Position numbers and translations under genes: made by a program. A DNA stretch of 64,000 bases from Actinomycetota bacterium (GTDB lineage: Bacteria > Actinomycetota > Actinomycetes > Nanopelagicales > Nanopelagicaceae), in assembly GCA_947463725.1 (NCBI GenBank), contig CANHRM010000001.1, positions 1 through 64,000 on the forward strand, in the 5' to 3' direction. Shown here one piece after another: positions 8,694 through 16,990 of the stretch. Numbering within the stretch: the stretch's first letter is position 1; each line of letters opens with the position of its first letter. The notes under the pieces were generated by a model. The model did not search any database, was not told the origin of the DNA, and saw nothing but the letters and a program-made list of their open reading frames with translations.

Positions 8694-9893
8694 CTAACGG
8701 CTAAGTGCTTCTTCCCACCCCGCACTTACGTGCTTCCACTGACCTTCAACCATGGTTGCACACGCGCTAAATTCGGTATCTAGTAGTACTAAGTCGGCTA
8801 GTTTTCCAACTTCGATGGAACCAATATCTGATTCTTTACCCAAAATCCTGGCCGCATTTAGTGAAGTGATTTTGCTTAATTCTGGCTGACTTAGCTGAGC
8901 AAACTTGGCTGCATTTTTATAGACCATATTCATATCAAGTGCGCTTCCGGCCAGGGTATCTGTGCCTGCGACAACGATCTTTCCACCAGTTTTAGTTACT
9001 GCCCTATCTGGCAGAGATCCGTAATCACCATCGGGAAAACCTGCCAAATAAGTTGCATCAGTAATTAAGTTAATTCGATTAATACCTTTAGATTTCAGGG
9101 CAATTCTAAATATTGCCTCATCAATATGAATGCCATCTAAAATTAATTCAGCAAAAATCTCGTCACTATCCAAAATGGCACCCACTGCCCCAGGATCACG
9201 GTGTGAGAGTGCAGACATGGCGTTGAACAAGTGAGTTGTAGATCTTGCGCCAGCTTTGATTCCAGCGACCGCCTGCGCATAAGTGGCATTGGTATGACCA
9301 ATTGCTGAAATTATGTTTTTACTCTTTAAATACTTAATCAGATCTAGCCCACCAGGAATTTCTGGAGCTACGGTGACCATTGTTATAAAGTCATCGGCAG
9401 CTGAAATAACTTTGTCGATTTCTAACAAACTACCAGCTCTTAATTGTGCAACCACATGAGCGCCGGGCTTATATTCTGAGATAAACGGACCTTCAGTATG
9501 AATACCTAAAACCTTAGATCCATTTTCATTTGATCTAGAGCTCGTCGATAAAGACTTCAGTATCGCCAATAGGCTTGAGAATTCTGTGGTGTGGGTAGTT
9601 GCCAACATTGATGTGGTTCCATTTTTTAGATGGAACTTTCGGGCTAAGTTGTGCTCGGCTGGGTCAATTGAATTGAAAGTGCCACCATTTCCACCGTGCA
9701 CGTGCAGATCAATAAAACCAGGGGTTAGCGTCGCTTTTTGAGCATCAAAAATTAATTCAGTGTTGCTGGTGGAATATTCCCCTGCTGAGATTCTTGCGAT
9801 TCTGCCATCTACAATTTCCAAAAACCCATTAGATATGACTGATTCAGGCAGAACAATTCGGGCATTCTTAATTACACAAGTACCAGATTGCAC
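8694..9893 (-). CDS. nagA: N-acetylglucosamine-6-phosphate deacetylase
   Basis: Amidohydrolase-superfamily enzyme converting GlcNAc-6-phosphate to GlcN-6-phosphate and acetate in the cytosol. The 399-residue protein shows the metal site LHVHGG (His64, His66), the catalytic metal-ligand Glu in HTEGPF, His in AIGHTNA and in TTHLFNAMS, and the catalytic Asp in ITDATYLAG. It is the last gene of the minus-strand importer operon, sixteen bases after the SIS gene. Its upstream partner would be the GlcNAc kinase at 13927-14892. No glucosamine-6-phosphate deaminase (nagB) is encoded in the window. Confidence 0.95.
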   Translation of the reverse strand: MQSGTCVIKNARIVLPESVISNGFLEIVDGRIARISAGEYSTSNTELIFDAQKATLTPGFIDLHVHGGNGGTFNSIDPAEHNLARKFHLKNGTTSMLATTHTTEFSSLLAILKSLSTSSRSNENGSKVLGIHTEGPFISEYKPGAHVVAQLRAGSLLEIDKVISAADDFITMVTVAPEIPGGLDLIKYLKSKNIISAIGHTNATYAQAVAGIKAGARSTTHLFNAMSALSHRDPGAVGAILDSDEIFAELILDGIHIDEAIFRIALKSKGINRINLITDATYLAGFPDGDYGSLPDRAVTKTGGKIVVAGTDTLAGSALDMNMVYKNAAKFAQLSQPELSKITSLNAARILGKESDIGSIEVGKLADLVLLDTEFSACATMVEGQWKHVSAGWEEALSR

Positions 9894-9909
9894 GCTAAGC
9901 GCCTAACTA

Positions 9910-10665
9910 CTAAATTTTGATCGCTGGAAACTTCAGCGGTGAATTTGCCTTATCACCATGATCTAAATTAGCACTTACAAGTAATGGCGCGGGCAAAGAA
10001 TTCAACATAAACAACTTGGTGACTTCGGCATTTATTGCTTGAGCAATCAGCGCGAAGCAAACAGTTGAAGCCGAACAAATACTCTTGCCTTCAGGCAGCT
10101 CGGCAACGGCATCTCCTATTACTGAACCATTATCAAGTGATATATCGACAACATCGCTGAGCATCAAGCCCGATGGGTGTCTTGAATCAACTGATTGACT
10201 GTGTTTATTCGAACTCAAGCCAACAACCTTGATCCCACGTTTTTTGCATTCAAGTGCCATCTCAACGATTGCGCCATTGCGACCAGATTGTGAGGCAATT
10301 ATTACGACGTCATTTTCTTTGATTTTATGATGATCTAAAACTTTTATCCCATTTTCCGGAATTCGCTCAGGTTGGGAATCCCGAAGGTCCCAGAAGGCGT
10401 CACGGCGCTCTTCGCGGATATCTTGAAGATGCATTGATTGAAATATTGCCAGACCGCCTGCGCGGCTTGAGAACTCCATAGCTAAAGCTTGCGCATGGCC
10501 GGCGCCAAATGTGAATACATGCCCACCACTTGTAACAGAATCAAATATCAACTTTGCTGCAGCTTTGATTTCTGGCACTTGGCGTTTAACGGCATCTAAA
10601 CCAAGGTGAGCAATCAATTCAGCTATTGAAACTGAATTAATATCTTCAGCACTATCTATCTTCAT
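9910..10665 (-). CDS. SIS-domain phosphosugar-binding protein
   Basis: A 251-residue SIS (sugar isomerase) domain protein of the UPF0309-like type. The phosphosugar-binding segments GAGHAQALAMEFSSRAGG (about residues 55-72) and the Ser-rich loop IIASQSGRNG (about 122-131) are clear. A C-terminal helical region contributes to the dimer. Members next to sugar-amine genes are thought to isomerise, bind or release GlcNAc-phosphate derivatives (MurNAc-6-P etherase-like or isomerase roles), but the exact reaction is unknown. Its position between the ABC permeases and nagA places it in GlcNAc catabolism. Whether it replaces NagB is open. Confidence 0.85.
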   Translation of the reverse strand: MKIDSAEDINSVSIAELIAHLGLDAVKRQVPEIKAAAKLIFDSVTSGGHVFTFGAGHAQALAMEFSSRAGGLAIFQSMHLQDIREERRDAFWDLRDSQPERIPENGIKVLDHHKIKENDVVIIASQSGRNGAIVEMALECKKRGIKVVGLSSNKHSQSVDSRHPSGLMLSDVVDISLDNGSVIGDAVAELPEGKSICSASTVCFALIAQAINAEVTKLFMLNSLPAPLLVSANLDHGDKANSPLKFPAIKI

Positions 10666-10699
10666 TACTGCTCCCTTGGTTGTTTGTTACGTGAAAGAC

Positions 10700-11545
10700 C
10701 TACTTGCTGTATCCATCTGACAGACCCTTAATGAATTGCTTTGAAAACAGTGTAAATAGCACAATTAGCGGAATTGCTCCAAGCACTAATGAGGCAATTA
10801 ACGCCTCCCAGTCGTTTGTGTGAACGCCAACAAATTGCTGAATACCAAGGGTTAAAGTCTGAGTTTGAGGGCCCGTAGTCAGAATTAGCGGGAACCATAA
10901 GTCATTCCAAATAGGCAGCATCGTGATTGCAGCCACCGCAGCTACACCTGGCATAACCAGCGGAAGAACTATTCGGAAAGTTTTGAACTCATTAGCACCG
11001 TCAATTCGAGCAGCTTCCTTTAAATCATTAGAAACCGTTCGGAAATTGGTAACCATTAAAATTACCCCAAGCGGCACGCAGATTCCTACATAGACCAGAA
11101 TTAGAGATAAATGAGTGTTTAGCAGATGAAATTTAACCATCATTTTCAGAATTACGACTGTGCCCAGCGTAACTGGCAACATGATGCCAATAGTAAATAA
11201 GCCAGAAATCATTGCTGAAAGTTTTGTGGTGTATTCAGTTATTCCATAAGCTGCCAAACAAGAGCAGACAACTGTTAAAAAGGTAGAACCTAAAGTAATG
11301 ACGGTACTATTAACGTAATTTTTTATAAAATTACCATTTTCGACAGCACGTTTAAATCCTTCTAGGCTAAAAGTCTTTGAGTCTGGCAGCTTTAACGGTC
11401 CACTAAAGATGCCGTCGGTTGTCTTAAATGAATTTATAATTATTACTAATATTGGGCCAATTGCTAGAAGTACAAAAACTAGCAAAGATAAATGGACCAT
11501 CAGATTTTTCGATTGATTCTGAAGTTTGCCATCTTTCTGAATCAT
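10700..11545 (-). CDS. ABC sugar transporter permease, MalG/UgpE type
   Basis: A 281-residue inner-membrane permease of the carbohydrate uptake-1 family, with about six transmembrane helices. The cytoplasmic EAA loop that docks the ATPase is recognisable (DLKEAARIDGANEFKTFRIV-type; the EAARIDGA core and the downstream LPLVMPG are present at about residues 177-200). It overlaps the partner permease gene by four bases, implying translational coupling. With the upstream permease and binding protein it forms an importer for a GlcNAc-containing sugar. No ATPase is encoded here, so a shared MsiK-like ATPase elsewhere is expected. Confidence 0.93.
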   Translation of the reverse strand: MIQKDGKLQNQSKNLMVHLSLLVFVLLAIGPILVIIINSFKTTDGIFSGPLKLPDSKTFSLEGFKRAVENGNFIKNYVNSTVITLGSTFLTVVCSCLAAYGITEYTTKLSAMISGLFTIGIMLPVTLGTVVILKMMVKFHLLNTHLSLILVYVGICVPLGVILMVTNFRTVSNDLKEAARIDGANEFKTFRIVLPLVMPGVAAVAAITMLPIWNDLWFPLILTTGPQTQTLTLGIQQFVGVHTNDWEALIASLVLGAIPLIVLFTLFSKQFIKGLSDGYSK

Positions 11546-12435
11546 AATTGGCTCACTTTCAGACGGCGTTGCACGGTCGCAAAATACACGGCGGTTCCAA
11601 GCAAAATTATGAAGAATATTATCGTCGCAGTTGCAGCGCCAAGATTCTGATTACCTTGATCAGCGCCCCAACCGAAGAAAGTTCGATAGAAAAGTGTGCC
11701 TAATACGTCGGTGCTGTAATCCGGCCCTGGCATTCCACCATTTAAGGCATAAATTATGTCGAAACCATTGAATGTCCAGATAAAAGTCAAAATAGTAATA
11801 ATTCCGATTTGAGGCGCAATCAGCGGAATTTTAATTCTAAAAAGAATTCGCATATCTGATGCGCCATCGACTCGAGCAGCTTCGATAATGTTGCTAGGAA
11901 TTGAAAGTAGCGCGCTGTAGAGGAAAACCAGCGGGATTCCTAGATATTGCCAGACCGACATCAAGGTAATTGTAGGAAGCGCAGTAGCTTTTTCGCCCAA
12001 TAGTGGGTACTCAACTATTCCCCACAGCGGGCTAATAATTAACCGCCAAATGAAACCAACAATTACAACAGAGAGAGTAGAAGGGATAAATAGCAAAGTG
12101 CGATAAAACCCGGTTAATCTTCGGACTCGCCCTGAGGTCAAAAGGGCTGCCATACATAGTGCTAGCGGTAGTTGGACCGATGCGGCAATTAAGAAAAATT
12201 CACAGTTATGCAAGAACGCGAGAAAGAGTCTGGTGCTCGAATTCTCGTCGGTGAAGAGGAATATAAAGTTATCGAATCCAACAAAAACATTTTCTTTAAA
12301 GAAGCTGATGTAGATCGTGCCCAGTAAAGGAAAAACGGCAAAAATCAGAAAAAAAGCAAGGGCTGGAGAAGTAAACAAAATAAGTTGTCGGTACCTCTTG
12401 CGCGTTAAAGTTTTAGATTTCAAGTACTTCCCCAA
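11542..12435 (-). CDS. ABC sugar transporter permease, MalF/UgpA type
   Basis: A 297-residue membrane permease with about six helices and the EAA loop EAARVDGASDMRILFRI-type segment (core EAARVDGA, followed by IPLIAP) near residues 187-208. It is the first permease after the binding protein, separated by 67 bases that contain a strong hairpin, so lower expression than the binding protein is expected. It pairs with the MalG-type permease downstream. The substrate is inferred from neighbours (GlcNAc kinase, NagA, GH84, PIG-L) to be GlcNAc, chitobiose or a GlcNAc conjugate. Confidence 0.93.
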   Translation of the reverse strand: MGKYLKSKTLTRKRYRQLILFTSPALAFFLIFAVFPLLGTIYISFFKENVFVGFDNFIFLFTDENSSTRLFLAFLHNCEFFLIAASVQLPLALCMAALLTSGRVRRLTGFYRTLLFIPSTLSVVIVGFIWRLIISPLWGIVEYPLLGEKATALPTITLMSVWQYLGIPLVFLYSALLSIPSNIIEAARVDGASDMRILFRIKIPLIAPQIGIITILTFIWTFNGFDIIYALNGGMPGPDYSTDVLGTLFYRTFFGWGADQGNQNLGAATATIIFFIILLGTAVYFATVQRRLKVSQL

Positions 12436-12460
12436 TTGATTTAGAAATAAATAGAAAGTT

Positions 12461-12497
12461 GAAGGCGCTCAGACCCATTATGGATCTGAGCGCCTTC
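12461..12497 (-). terminator. Hairpin between binding-protein and permease genes
   Basis: Perfect 13-bp inverted repeat (GAAGGCGCTCAGA at 12461-12473 and its complement at 12485-12497) with an 11-base loop. It lies six bases beyond the stop of the binding-protein gene and before the permease. No long U tract follows in the direction of transcription. Such hairpins usually stabilise the upstream binding-protein mRNA or cause partial termination, giving excess binding protein over permeases. A comparable hairpin is present in the peptide importer operon at 48857-48902. Confidence 0.8.
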
Positions 12498-12502
12498 CTT
12501 AC

Positions 12503-13783
12503 TTACTTCTTTTTCTGTGGTGGATACCAGGATTCAAGTGACTTCTGTAGATCAGCAGCTGCTTGTTCTGGGGTCTTCTTCGTAGTCAGCATCACGTTAA
12601 GAATATTGTTGATGACTGAGAAGAAGTTAGGTGTTCCGGTATTCATCTTATCCATGCCGATTGGAGCTGTAACGATCGCTCCATCGCGCAAGTTAAGCCA
12701 AGCCTGAGCCATTTTGTTATCAATTGAAATCTTCTCTTTACTCAATGGGAAGAATCCAGGTAATCCATTGGCATAGGCCTGTGCGAACTCTTTAGTTGTA
12801 AACCAGGTAAGAAGTTTCTTAGCTGCTGCCTGATTTGGGCTAGCAGAGTTAACTCCAAAACCGTGATCTGCAAGAACTTGAACATATGGCTTGTCGCCAG
12901 CTTTAGCTACTGGTGCACCGAATACGCCAACATTCTTTCCTGGCGGAGCAATTTCTTTAACGCTCCATGATCCTTCAACCAAAATTGCTGCGCGGCCAAG
13001 AATAAATAGCTGCTCAGCATCTGTGTAGTTGATGGTTGAGAACGCTTTAGGAAGATATGGCTTCCATGAAGCTAGCGCGTTAAATGCAGCAACATACTCT
13101 GGGTCTGTTGCTTTTCTGGTGCCATCATCAAGTGCTTTTCCGCCGGCATCGCCTTTCCAGTAGTAAGGACCAACTAGCTCAAGGCCCATCTGATCTAGTG
13201 CCCAAGAATCAGCTGATGCGCCAGCTGCTGCGAGAGGTGTGTACTTTCCATTTTTCTTGATTGCCTCAAGGACAGCAATAAATTCAGCTTGAGTCTTAGG
13301 AGGAGTTAGCTTCAATTCCTTGAAGATATCTTTGTTGTAATAGAAACCTGCTCCTACTGAAGCTGAAGGCACGCAGAATGGCACAGATTTAGCATCTGCC
13401 CAAGATTGCATTGATTGGGTTGTGAAGTTATTTAGTCCAGGTAACCCGGTCAATGGAATTAAATTCTTATTCTTGATAAGAGTCTTAGTCAAACCGTATG
13501 GACGACACATAATTACATCGCCGGCAGTCTTGCCCTTGATACGCAAACTAAGTGCAGAGTCATATTCGTTTGATGGTGTTGGTGCCCAGACAATTTTTAC
13601 ACCTGGGTTAGCTTTTTCGTACATTGGAATTAAAGTGTTTTTCCAAAATACTGAATCATCTGCACGCCATGACTCAATTGTTAGTGTTACTGGAGCTGCC
13701 TGTGCTGATGTCGCTACAAGTGATGTAGGAACAATTAACGACATGCTCATCGCAAAAACTAAACTTACTTTTTTAATTTTCAT
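12503..13783 (-). CDS. ABC sugar transporter substrate-binding protein
   Basis: A 426-residue extracytoplasmic solute-binding protein of family 1 (MalE/UgpB-like), with motifs such as LTIESWRADD, FYYNKDIFKELKL and the C-terminal LGRAAILVEGSW. The N-terminal 29 residues are a Sec signal ending at SAQA; there is no lipobox Cys. In most Gram-positives such proteins are lipoproteins, so anchoring here would have to be by another means, or the protein is released or associated with the permease. First gene of the operon running to nagA. The 143-base upstream gap should hold the promoter. It probably binds GlcNAc oligomers, inferred from context. Confidence 0.92.
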   Translation of the reverse strand: MKIKKVSLVFAMSMSLIVPTSLVATSAQAAPVTLTIESWRADDSVFWKNTLIPMYEKANPGVKIVWAPTPSNEYDSALSLRIKGKTAGDVIMCRPYGLTKTLIKNKNLIPLTGLPGLNNFTTQSMQSWADAKSVPFCVPSASVGAGFYYNKDIFKELKLTPPKTQAEFIAVLEAIKKNGKYTPLAAAGASADSWALDQMGLELVGPYYWKGDAGGKALDDGTRKATDPEYVAAFNALASWKPYLPKAFSTINYTDAEQLFILGRAAILVEGSWSVKEIAPPGKNVGVFGAPVAKAGDKPYVQVLADHGFGVNSASPNQAAAKKLLTWFTTKEFAQAYANGLPGFFPLSKEKISIDNKMAQAWLNLRDGAIVTAPIGMDKMNTGTPNFFSVINNILNVMLTTKKTPEQAAADLQKSLESWYPPQKKK

Positions 13784-13915
13784 TTATACCCAATCGCAGT
13801 AGTTTTATGGAACCGTCAAAACTTTTGGTGAGCCAAATGTTTCACTATGCCTAGCTCAAAGTCAATCATTTCTACTTACGGGGTTCTAGTAACTTTTTAG
13901 TCCACTTACGAAATT

Positions 13916-13923
13916 GGTATACC
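13916..13923. promoter_or_regulatory. Candidate GntR/NagR-type operator palindrome
   Basis: The short palindrome GGTATACC sits in the gap upstream of the sugar-binding-protein gene, adjacent to the stop of the kinase gene. HutC-family GlcNAc regulators (NagR, DasR) commonly recognise GGTnnnnACC-like palindromes such as TGGTCTAGACCA, so this is compatible with the regulator at 6253. It is over 130 bases from the binding-protein start codon, and no second copy was found near the PIG-L promoter. The evidence is therefore weak. Confidence 0.25.
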
Positions 13924-13926
13924 TAA

Positions 13927-14892
13927 CTAGTTTGCGCCAACCCAGGTGGTTACTTGTTCCAAAGTCTGCGCTTTATTTAATGCCACAATTCGGGCACCTG
14001 CGATAGCGCCACCTAAAGGTTTTTGGTACTGCGCTTCAGGTAGAAACGCCCCTATAAAATCGTGGAACGGTTTTTCAATAAGTGGCCCGATATTAAAGAG
14101 TCCGCCAGCCGTGGAGTAACTAAATGGCGCCCCTGCTAGCTTGGAGCGACGAGCAGTAGCTTGCACATTCAGGGCAAGGTCCTGGGCGGCACAGCGCAGA
14201 ATCTCGATAGAAACTTCATCACCCTCTTTTGCTGCCTCTGCAACACTCTTGCTGAAAGAGGCGACTACTTCGATGGGGTTTTGCGCACCATAAACGCTGT
14301 TGGCGGTATTTTCCAGCGTGCCAAAACGTTGAATCATGGCTTTATGAAGCGCAACTGAACCGGGCAACCCATCATCGACCATCGCAGCGATCTTTAGTCC
14401 TTGGCGACCAATGTCATGCCCACTACCGCGATCTGCAAATAGCGGACCATCGCCATCGATGCGAAATGGAACGCCTTGCTTTGAAATTGCCATGACAACC
14501 GAGCCAGTTCCTGCTGCCACCACAATGCCGGGTTGATTTCCAATTGCGCCTAGAAAATTCATAACTACATCACTTGCAATCGTAAATCGATCAGCTTTAA
14601 CTAGTGATGAGATTGCCTTAGCAGCAAGATCTGCAGATTCTGACGGAGCCTGTACTCCGTTTAACCCGAATGCAACTCCGGCAAATCTTGCTATTTGTGG
14701 AAGTTGGTCAAATGTAGCGCGCAAGCTATTAACAACACTTTCATACCCGTTGACGCTACCAATTATTTCTAAACCAGGCCCACGACTTTTCGCAATTTCT
14801 AATCCATTTGAGTCAATAATTACTGCCTCAGTCTTTGATTTTCCACCGTCCACTAATAAATACAAGTCATTGTCCTTATTAATGCTTTGCAT
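13927..14892 (-). CDS. BadF/BcrA-type N-acetylglucosamine kinase
   Basis: ATP-dependent sugar kinase of the BadF/BadG/BcrA/BcrD ATPase family (actin/hsp70/hexokinase fold). The chosen ATG follows AGGAAAG with normal spacing and gives 321 residues. An upstream in-frame TTG would add eleven residues without a Shine-Dalgarno. The N-terminal phosphate-1 loop is VDGGKSKTEAVIID, the phosphate-2 region AAGTGSVV, and a glycine-rich adenosine site YSTAGGLF is near the C-terminus. Family members phosphorylate GlcNAc or related amino sugars, supplying NagA. It lies upstream of the importer operon, on the same strand, and divergent from the MFS gene. Confidence 0.85.
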   Translation of the reverse strand: MQSINKDNDLYLLVDGGKSKTEAVIIDSNGLEIAKSRGPGLEIIGSVNGYESVVNSLRATFDQLPQIARFAGVAFGLNGVQAPSESADLAAKAISSLVKADRFTIASDVVMNFLGAIGNQPGIVVAAGTGSVVMAISKQGVPFRIDGDGPLFADRGSGHDIGRQGLKIAAMVDDGLPGSVALHKAMIQRFGTLENTANSVYGAQNPIEVVASFSKSVAEAAKEGDEVSIEILRCAAQDLALNVQATARRSKLAGAPFSYSTAGGLFNIGPLIEKPFHDFIGAFLPEAQYQKPLGGAIAGARIVALNKAQTLEQVTTWVGAN

Positions 14893-15017
14893 TTCGCTCT
14901 TTCCTGAACGGGTTATCGCTTGCAAATAAATGAAGTCAATTTGAATCGAACCTGATTTTAACTTAAAAGATCATGTTAGAAAACCTTTTATGACCAAAAC
15001 ACCATTAGTATTTTCAA

Positions 15018-16223
15018 GTGCTGACTCCCTACCGAAATCTTTTTGCCACGCCAGGCGGACTCGCATTCTCAATTTCTGGATTAATCGCACGTTTGCCAAT
15101 AGCAATGACTTATTTATCAGTCACATTTATCGTGGTTCACGAAACAAACTCATACACATTGGCCGGAACCATATCTACTGGTGCTGCGCTTATTAATGCC
15201 GCTTTTTCACCGATGTGGTCTCGAAAAGCTGACCAACTTGGCCAAGCAAAGGTTTTACGTTTCACAATACCTTCGTACATAGGTTTCGGTCTGCTTTTTA
15301 TCTTCACGATCACTCATGACGCCCCCACATTAGTTTGGATGGCCTCTATTTTTCTGGCCGAAGCATTCTTGCCTAACATCGGTGGATTAGTTCGGCGACG
15401 TTGGCTTCACACTTTGGGCGAGAAAGAGGGCAATCGCCCACTAATCAACACCGCGTATTCGTTTGAAGCACTCGTTGACGAAATAGTTTTTACGATCGGC
15501 CCCCTAATAGCATCCGCTGCAGCAATTTCAATTGCCCCAGAAGCCGGCATGTACTTTGCATTTTCTTTCATGAGCGTTGGTACTGGACTTTATATTTTGC
15601 AGAAAAATAGTGAACCTCCCCCTCATCCAATTATTAAAGGTGAGAAGAGAACTGCAGTACTTACAATCCCCAACGTTCAGGCAGTCTTTTTGCCTTACAT
15701 TTTCCTGGGGGCATTCTTCATGTCGGCCACACTCAGCACAATCGCTTTTGCAGATCAACATGGTGCTAAAAGCTCAACCGGAATACTTTTAGCAATTTGG
15801 TCAGCCGGTAGCGCTGTTGCCGCAATCTTCAATGGCGCCATTAAATGGAAAATAACAGATGGCCAGAAGTTTATTTATTCAATAATCGCCATGTTCTTTG
15901 CAACGCTACTTCTGCTCGTCTCGCATTCAATATTAGTTCTCGGCATAGTGCTCTTCATCAATGGCTTTGGCGTCGCTCCAATACTCGTTGCAGGTTATTC
16001 AATGGTTGAAAAATCAGTATCTGCCGCAAAAGTTACCGAAACCTTTGCCTGGGTACTCGCCGGTCTCCAAGTTGGAAACGCACTTCCAGGTCCACTTGTC
16101 GGATACATGATTGATCATTACGGCGCAGATAGATCATTCATTGTTCCAGTAATCGCGCTTTTACTCGCAATGCTTTCCTTATTGCCTTACTTAAAAGTTT
16201 GGCGCGTTTTAATTAAGATTTGA
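15018..16223 (+). CDS. MFS transporter, sugar-efflux-like
   Basis: A roughly 401-residue major facilitator with twelve predicted helices, in two halves joined by a cytoplasmic loop (about residues 195-215, ending in GEKRTAV). Motif A is degenerate (MWSRKADQLGQAKVL after helix 2). The assigned GTG has no Shine-Dalgarno. An upstream ATG at 14990 is in another frame, so the exact start is uncertain. It is divergent from the GlcNAc kinase with about 125 bases between start codons and may share its regulation. The substrate is unknown; export or uptake of a sugar-like compound is only suggested by context. Confidence 0.82.
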   Translation: MLTPYRNLFATPGGLAFSISGLIARLPIAMTYLSVTFIVVHETNSYTLAGTISTGAALINAAFSPMWSRKADQLGQAKVLRFTIPSYIGFGLLFIFTITHDAPTLVWMASIFLAEAFLPNIGGLVRRRWLHTLGEKEGNRPLINTAYSFEALVDEIVFTIGPLIASAAAISIAPEAGMYFAFSFMSVGTGLYILQKNSEPPPHPIIKGEKRTAVLTIPNVQAVFLPYIFLGAFFMSATLSTIAFADQHGAKSSTGILLAIWSAGSAVAAIFNGAIKWKITDGQKFIYSIIAMFFATLLLLVSHSILVLGIVLFINGFGVAPILVAGYSMVEKSVSAAKVTETFAWVLAGLQVGNALPGPLVGYMIDHYGADRSFIVPVIALLLAMLSLLPYLKVWRVLIKI

Positions 16224-16314
16224 TTACCAGTTGTTGGCAATAAATCTGAGCGCAAAATAGTCAAGCTTGACGAGCGTTAGATCGCTGCGAGACGCTGCTA
16301 TCTAATAATCAGGA

Positions 16315-16809
16315 TTATTTACTCTTGTAACTTCCCTTGGTTAAGTTCACTTGAACTCCACCGCTGAAAATAGAGTCATGGAATTCAGCGATAACAATTG
16401 GGTCTTTCTTCCCGACGTCAAAGGCAACTTTTAACAGAACTGAATTGCCTGGGTTAACATCAAGAAATGACTGATATTCATCGGACAAAATCGATTTTGA
16501 CTCAACTAGGAATCCAGATTTAGTTACAGCTTTTTGGGCACTTGAAAAATAGCTTACTGGTTTCTTCTTTGATGGAGTCATCGCGAATGTAACTACGCAG
16601 AATTGACCTAATGCTTTTTCAACAAAATATCCAGTGCCAATCTTAGTCAGTCCACACTGAACCTTACGAACTTGAACAGCCATGTCTCCATCAGCGACTG
16701 TCTGCCCGATAATTCCTGTGGGTTTTAGTTTTGCCTCAGCAGTTGCGGGAATACTTGATGCCACGCATGCGACTAGTAGGGCTGCAATGAATCTCTTTTT
16801 GTTGTTCAT
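16315..16809 (-). CDS. Secreted DUF4352-like protein
   Basis: A 164-residue exported protein. It has a signal peptide (AALLVACVASSIPATAEA) and a single immunoglobulin-like domain recognisable as DUF4352/telokin-like: an N-terminal GQTVADGDMAVQVRKVQC strand, the central FCVVTFAMTP strand typical of the family, and a hydrophobic C-terminal strand. Two Cys (in KVQCG and QFCVV) may form a disulfide. There is no lipobox, so it should be released or loosely cell-associated. Such domains often occur in cell-surface proteins of unknown binding role. Monocistronic. Confidence 0.78.
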   Translation of the reverse strand: MNNKKRFIAALLVACVASSIPATAEAKLKPTGIIGQTVADGDMAVQVRKVQCGLTKIGTGYFVEKALGQFCVVTFAMTPSKKKPVSYFSSAQKAVTKSGFLVESKSILSDEYQSFLDVNPGNSVLLKVAFDVGKKDPIVIAEFHDSIFSGGVQVNLTKGSYKSK

Positions 16810-16990
16810 ACGAAAAGTATAATCATCTCTTCAATCCAAACAAGAGGAAATGCAGCATTAAAAGCCTTCCTTGTGTCGCGCCAGGCTGGGTTATGTCTCG
16901 TTCAAACCCTTGGGGTTAAACCGACTGCGCGTACAGATTTGGGTTACCTCTTCTTATGTCCTGCGGGGCAAGCGATGGCTAATCAGTAGG

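Noticed and set aside
14990..15196. Upstream ATG ORF overlapping the MFS start
   Set aside because: Different frame from the transporter; the short product resembles nothing and the frame is closed inside the MFS gene.
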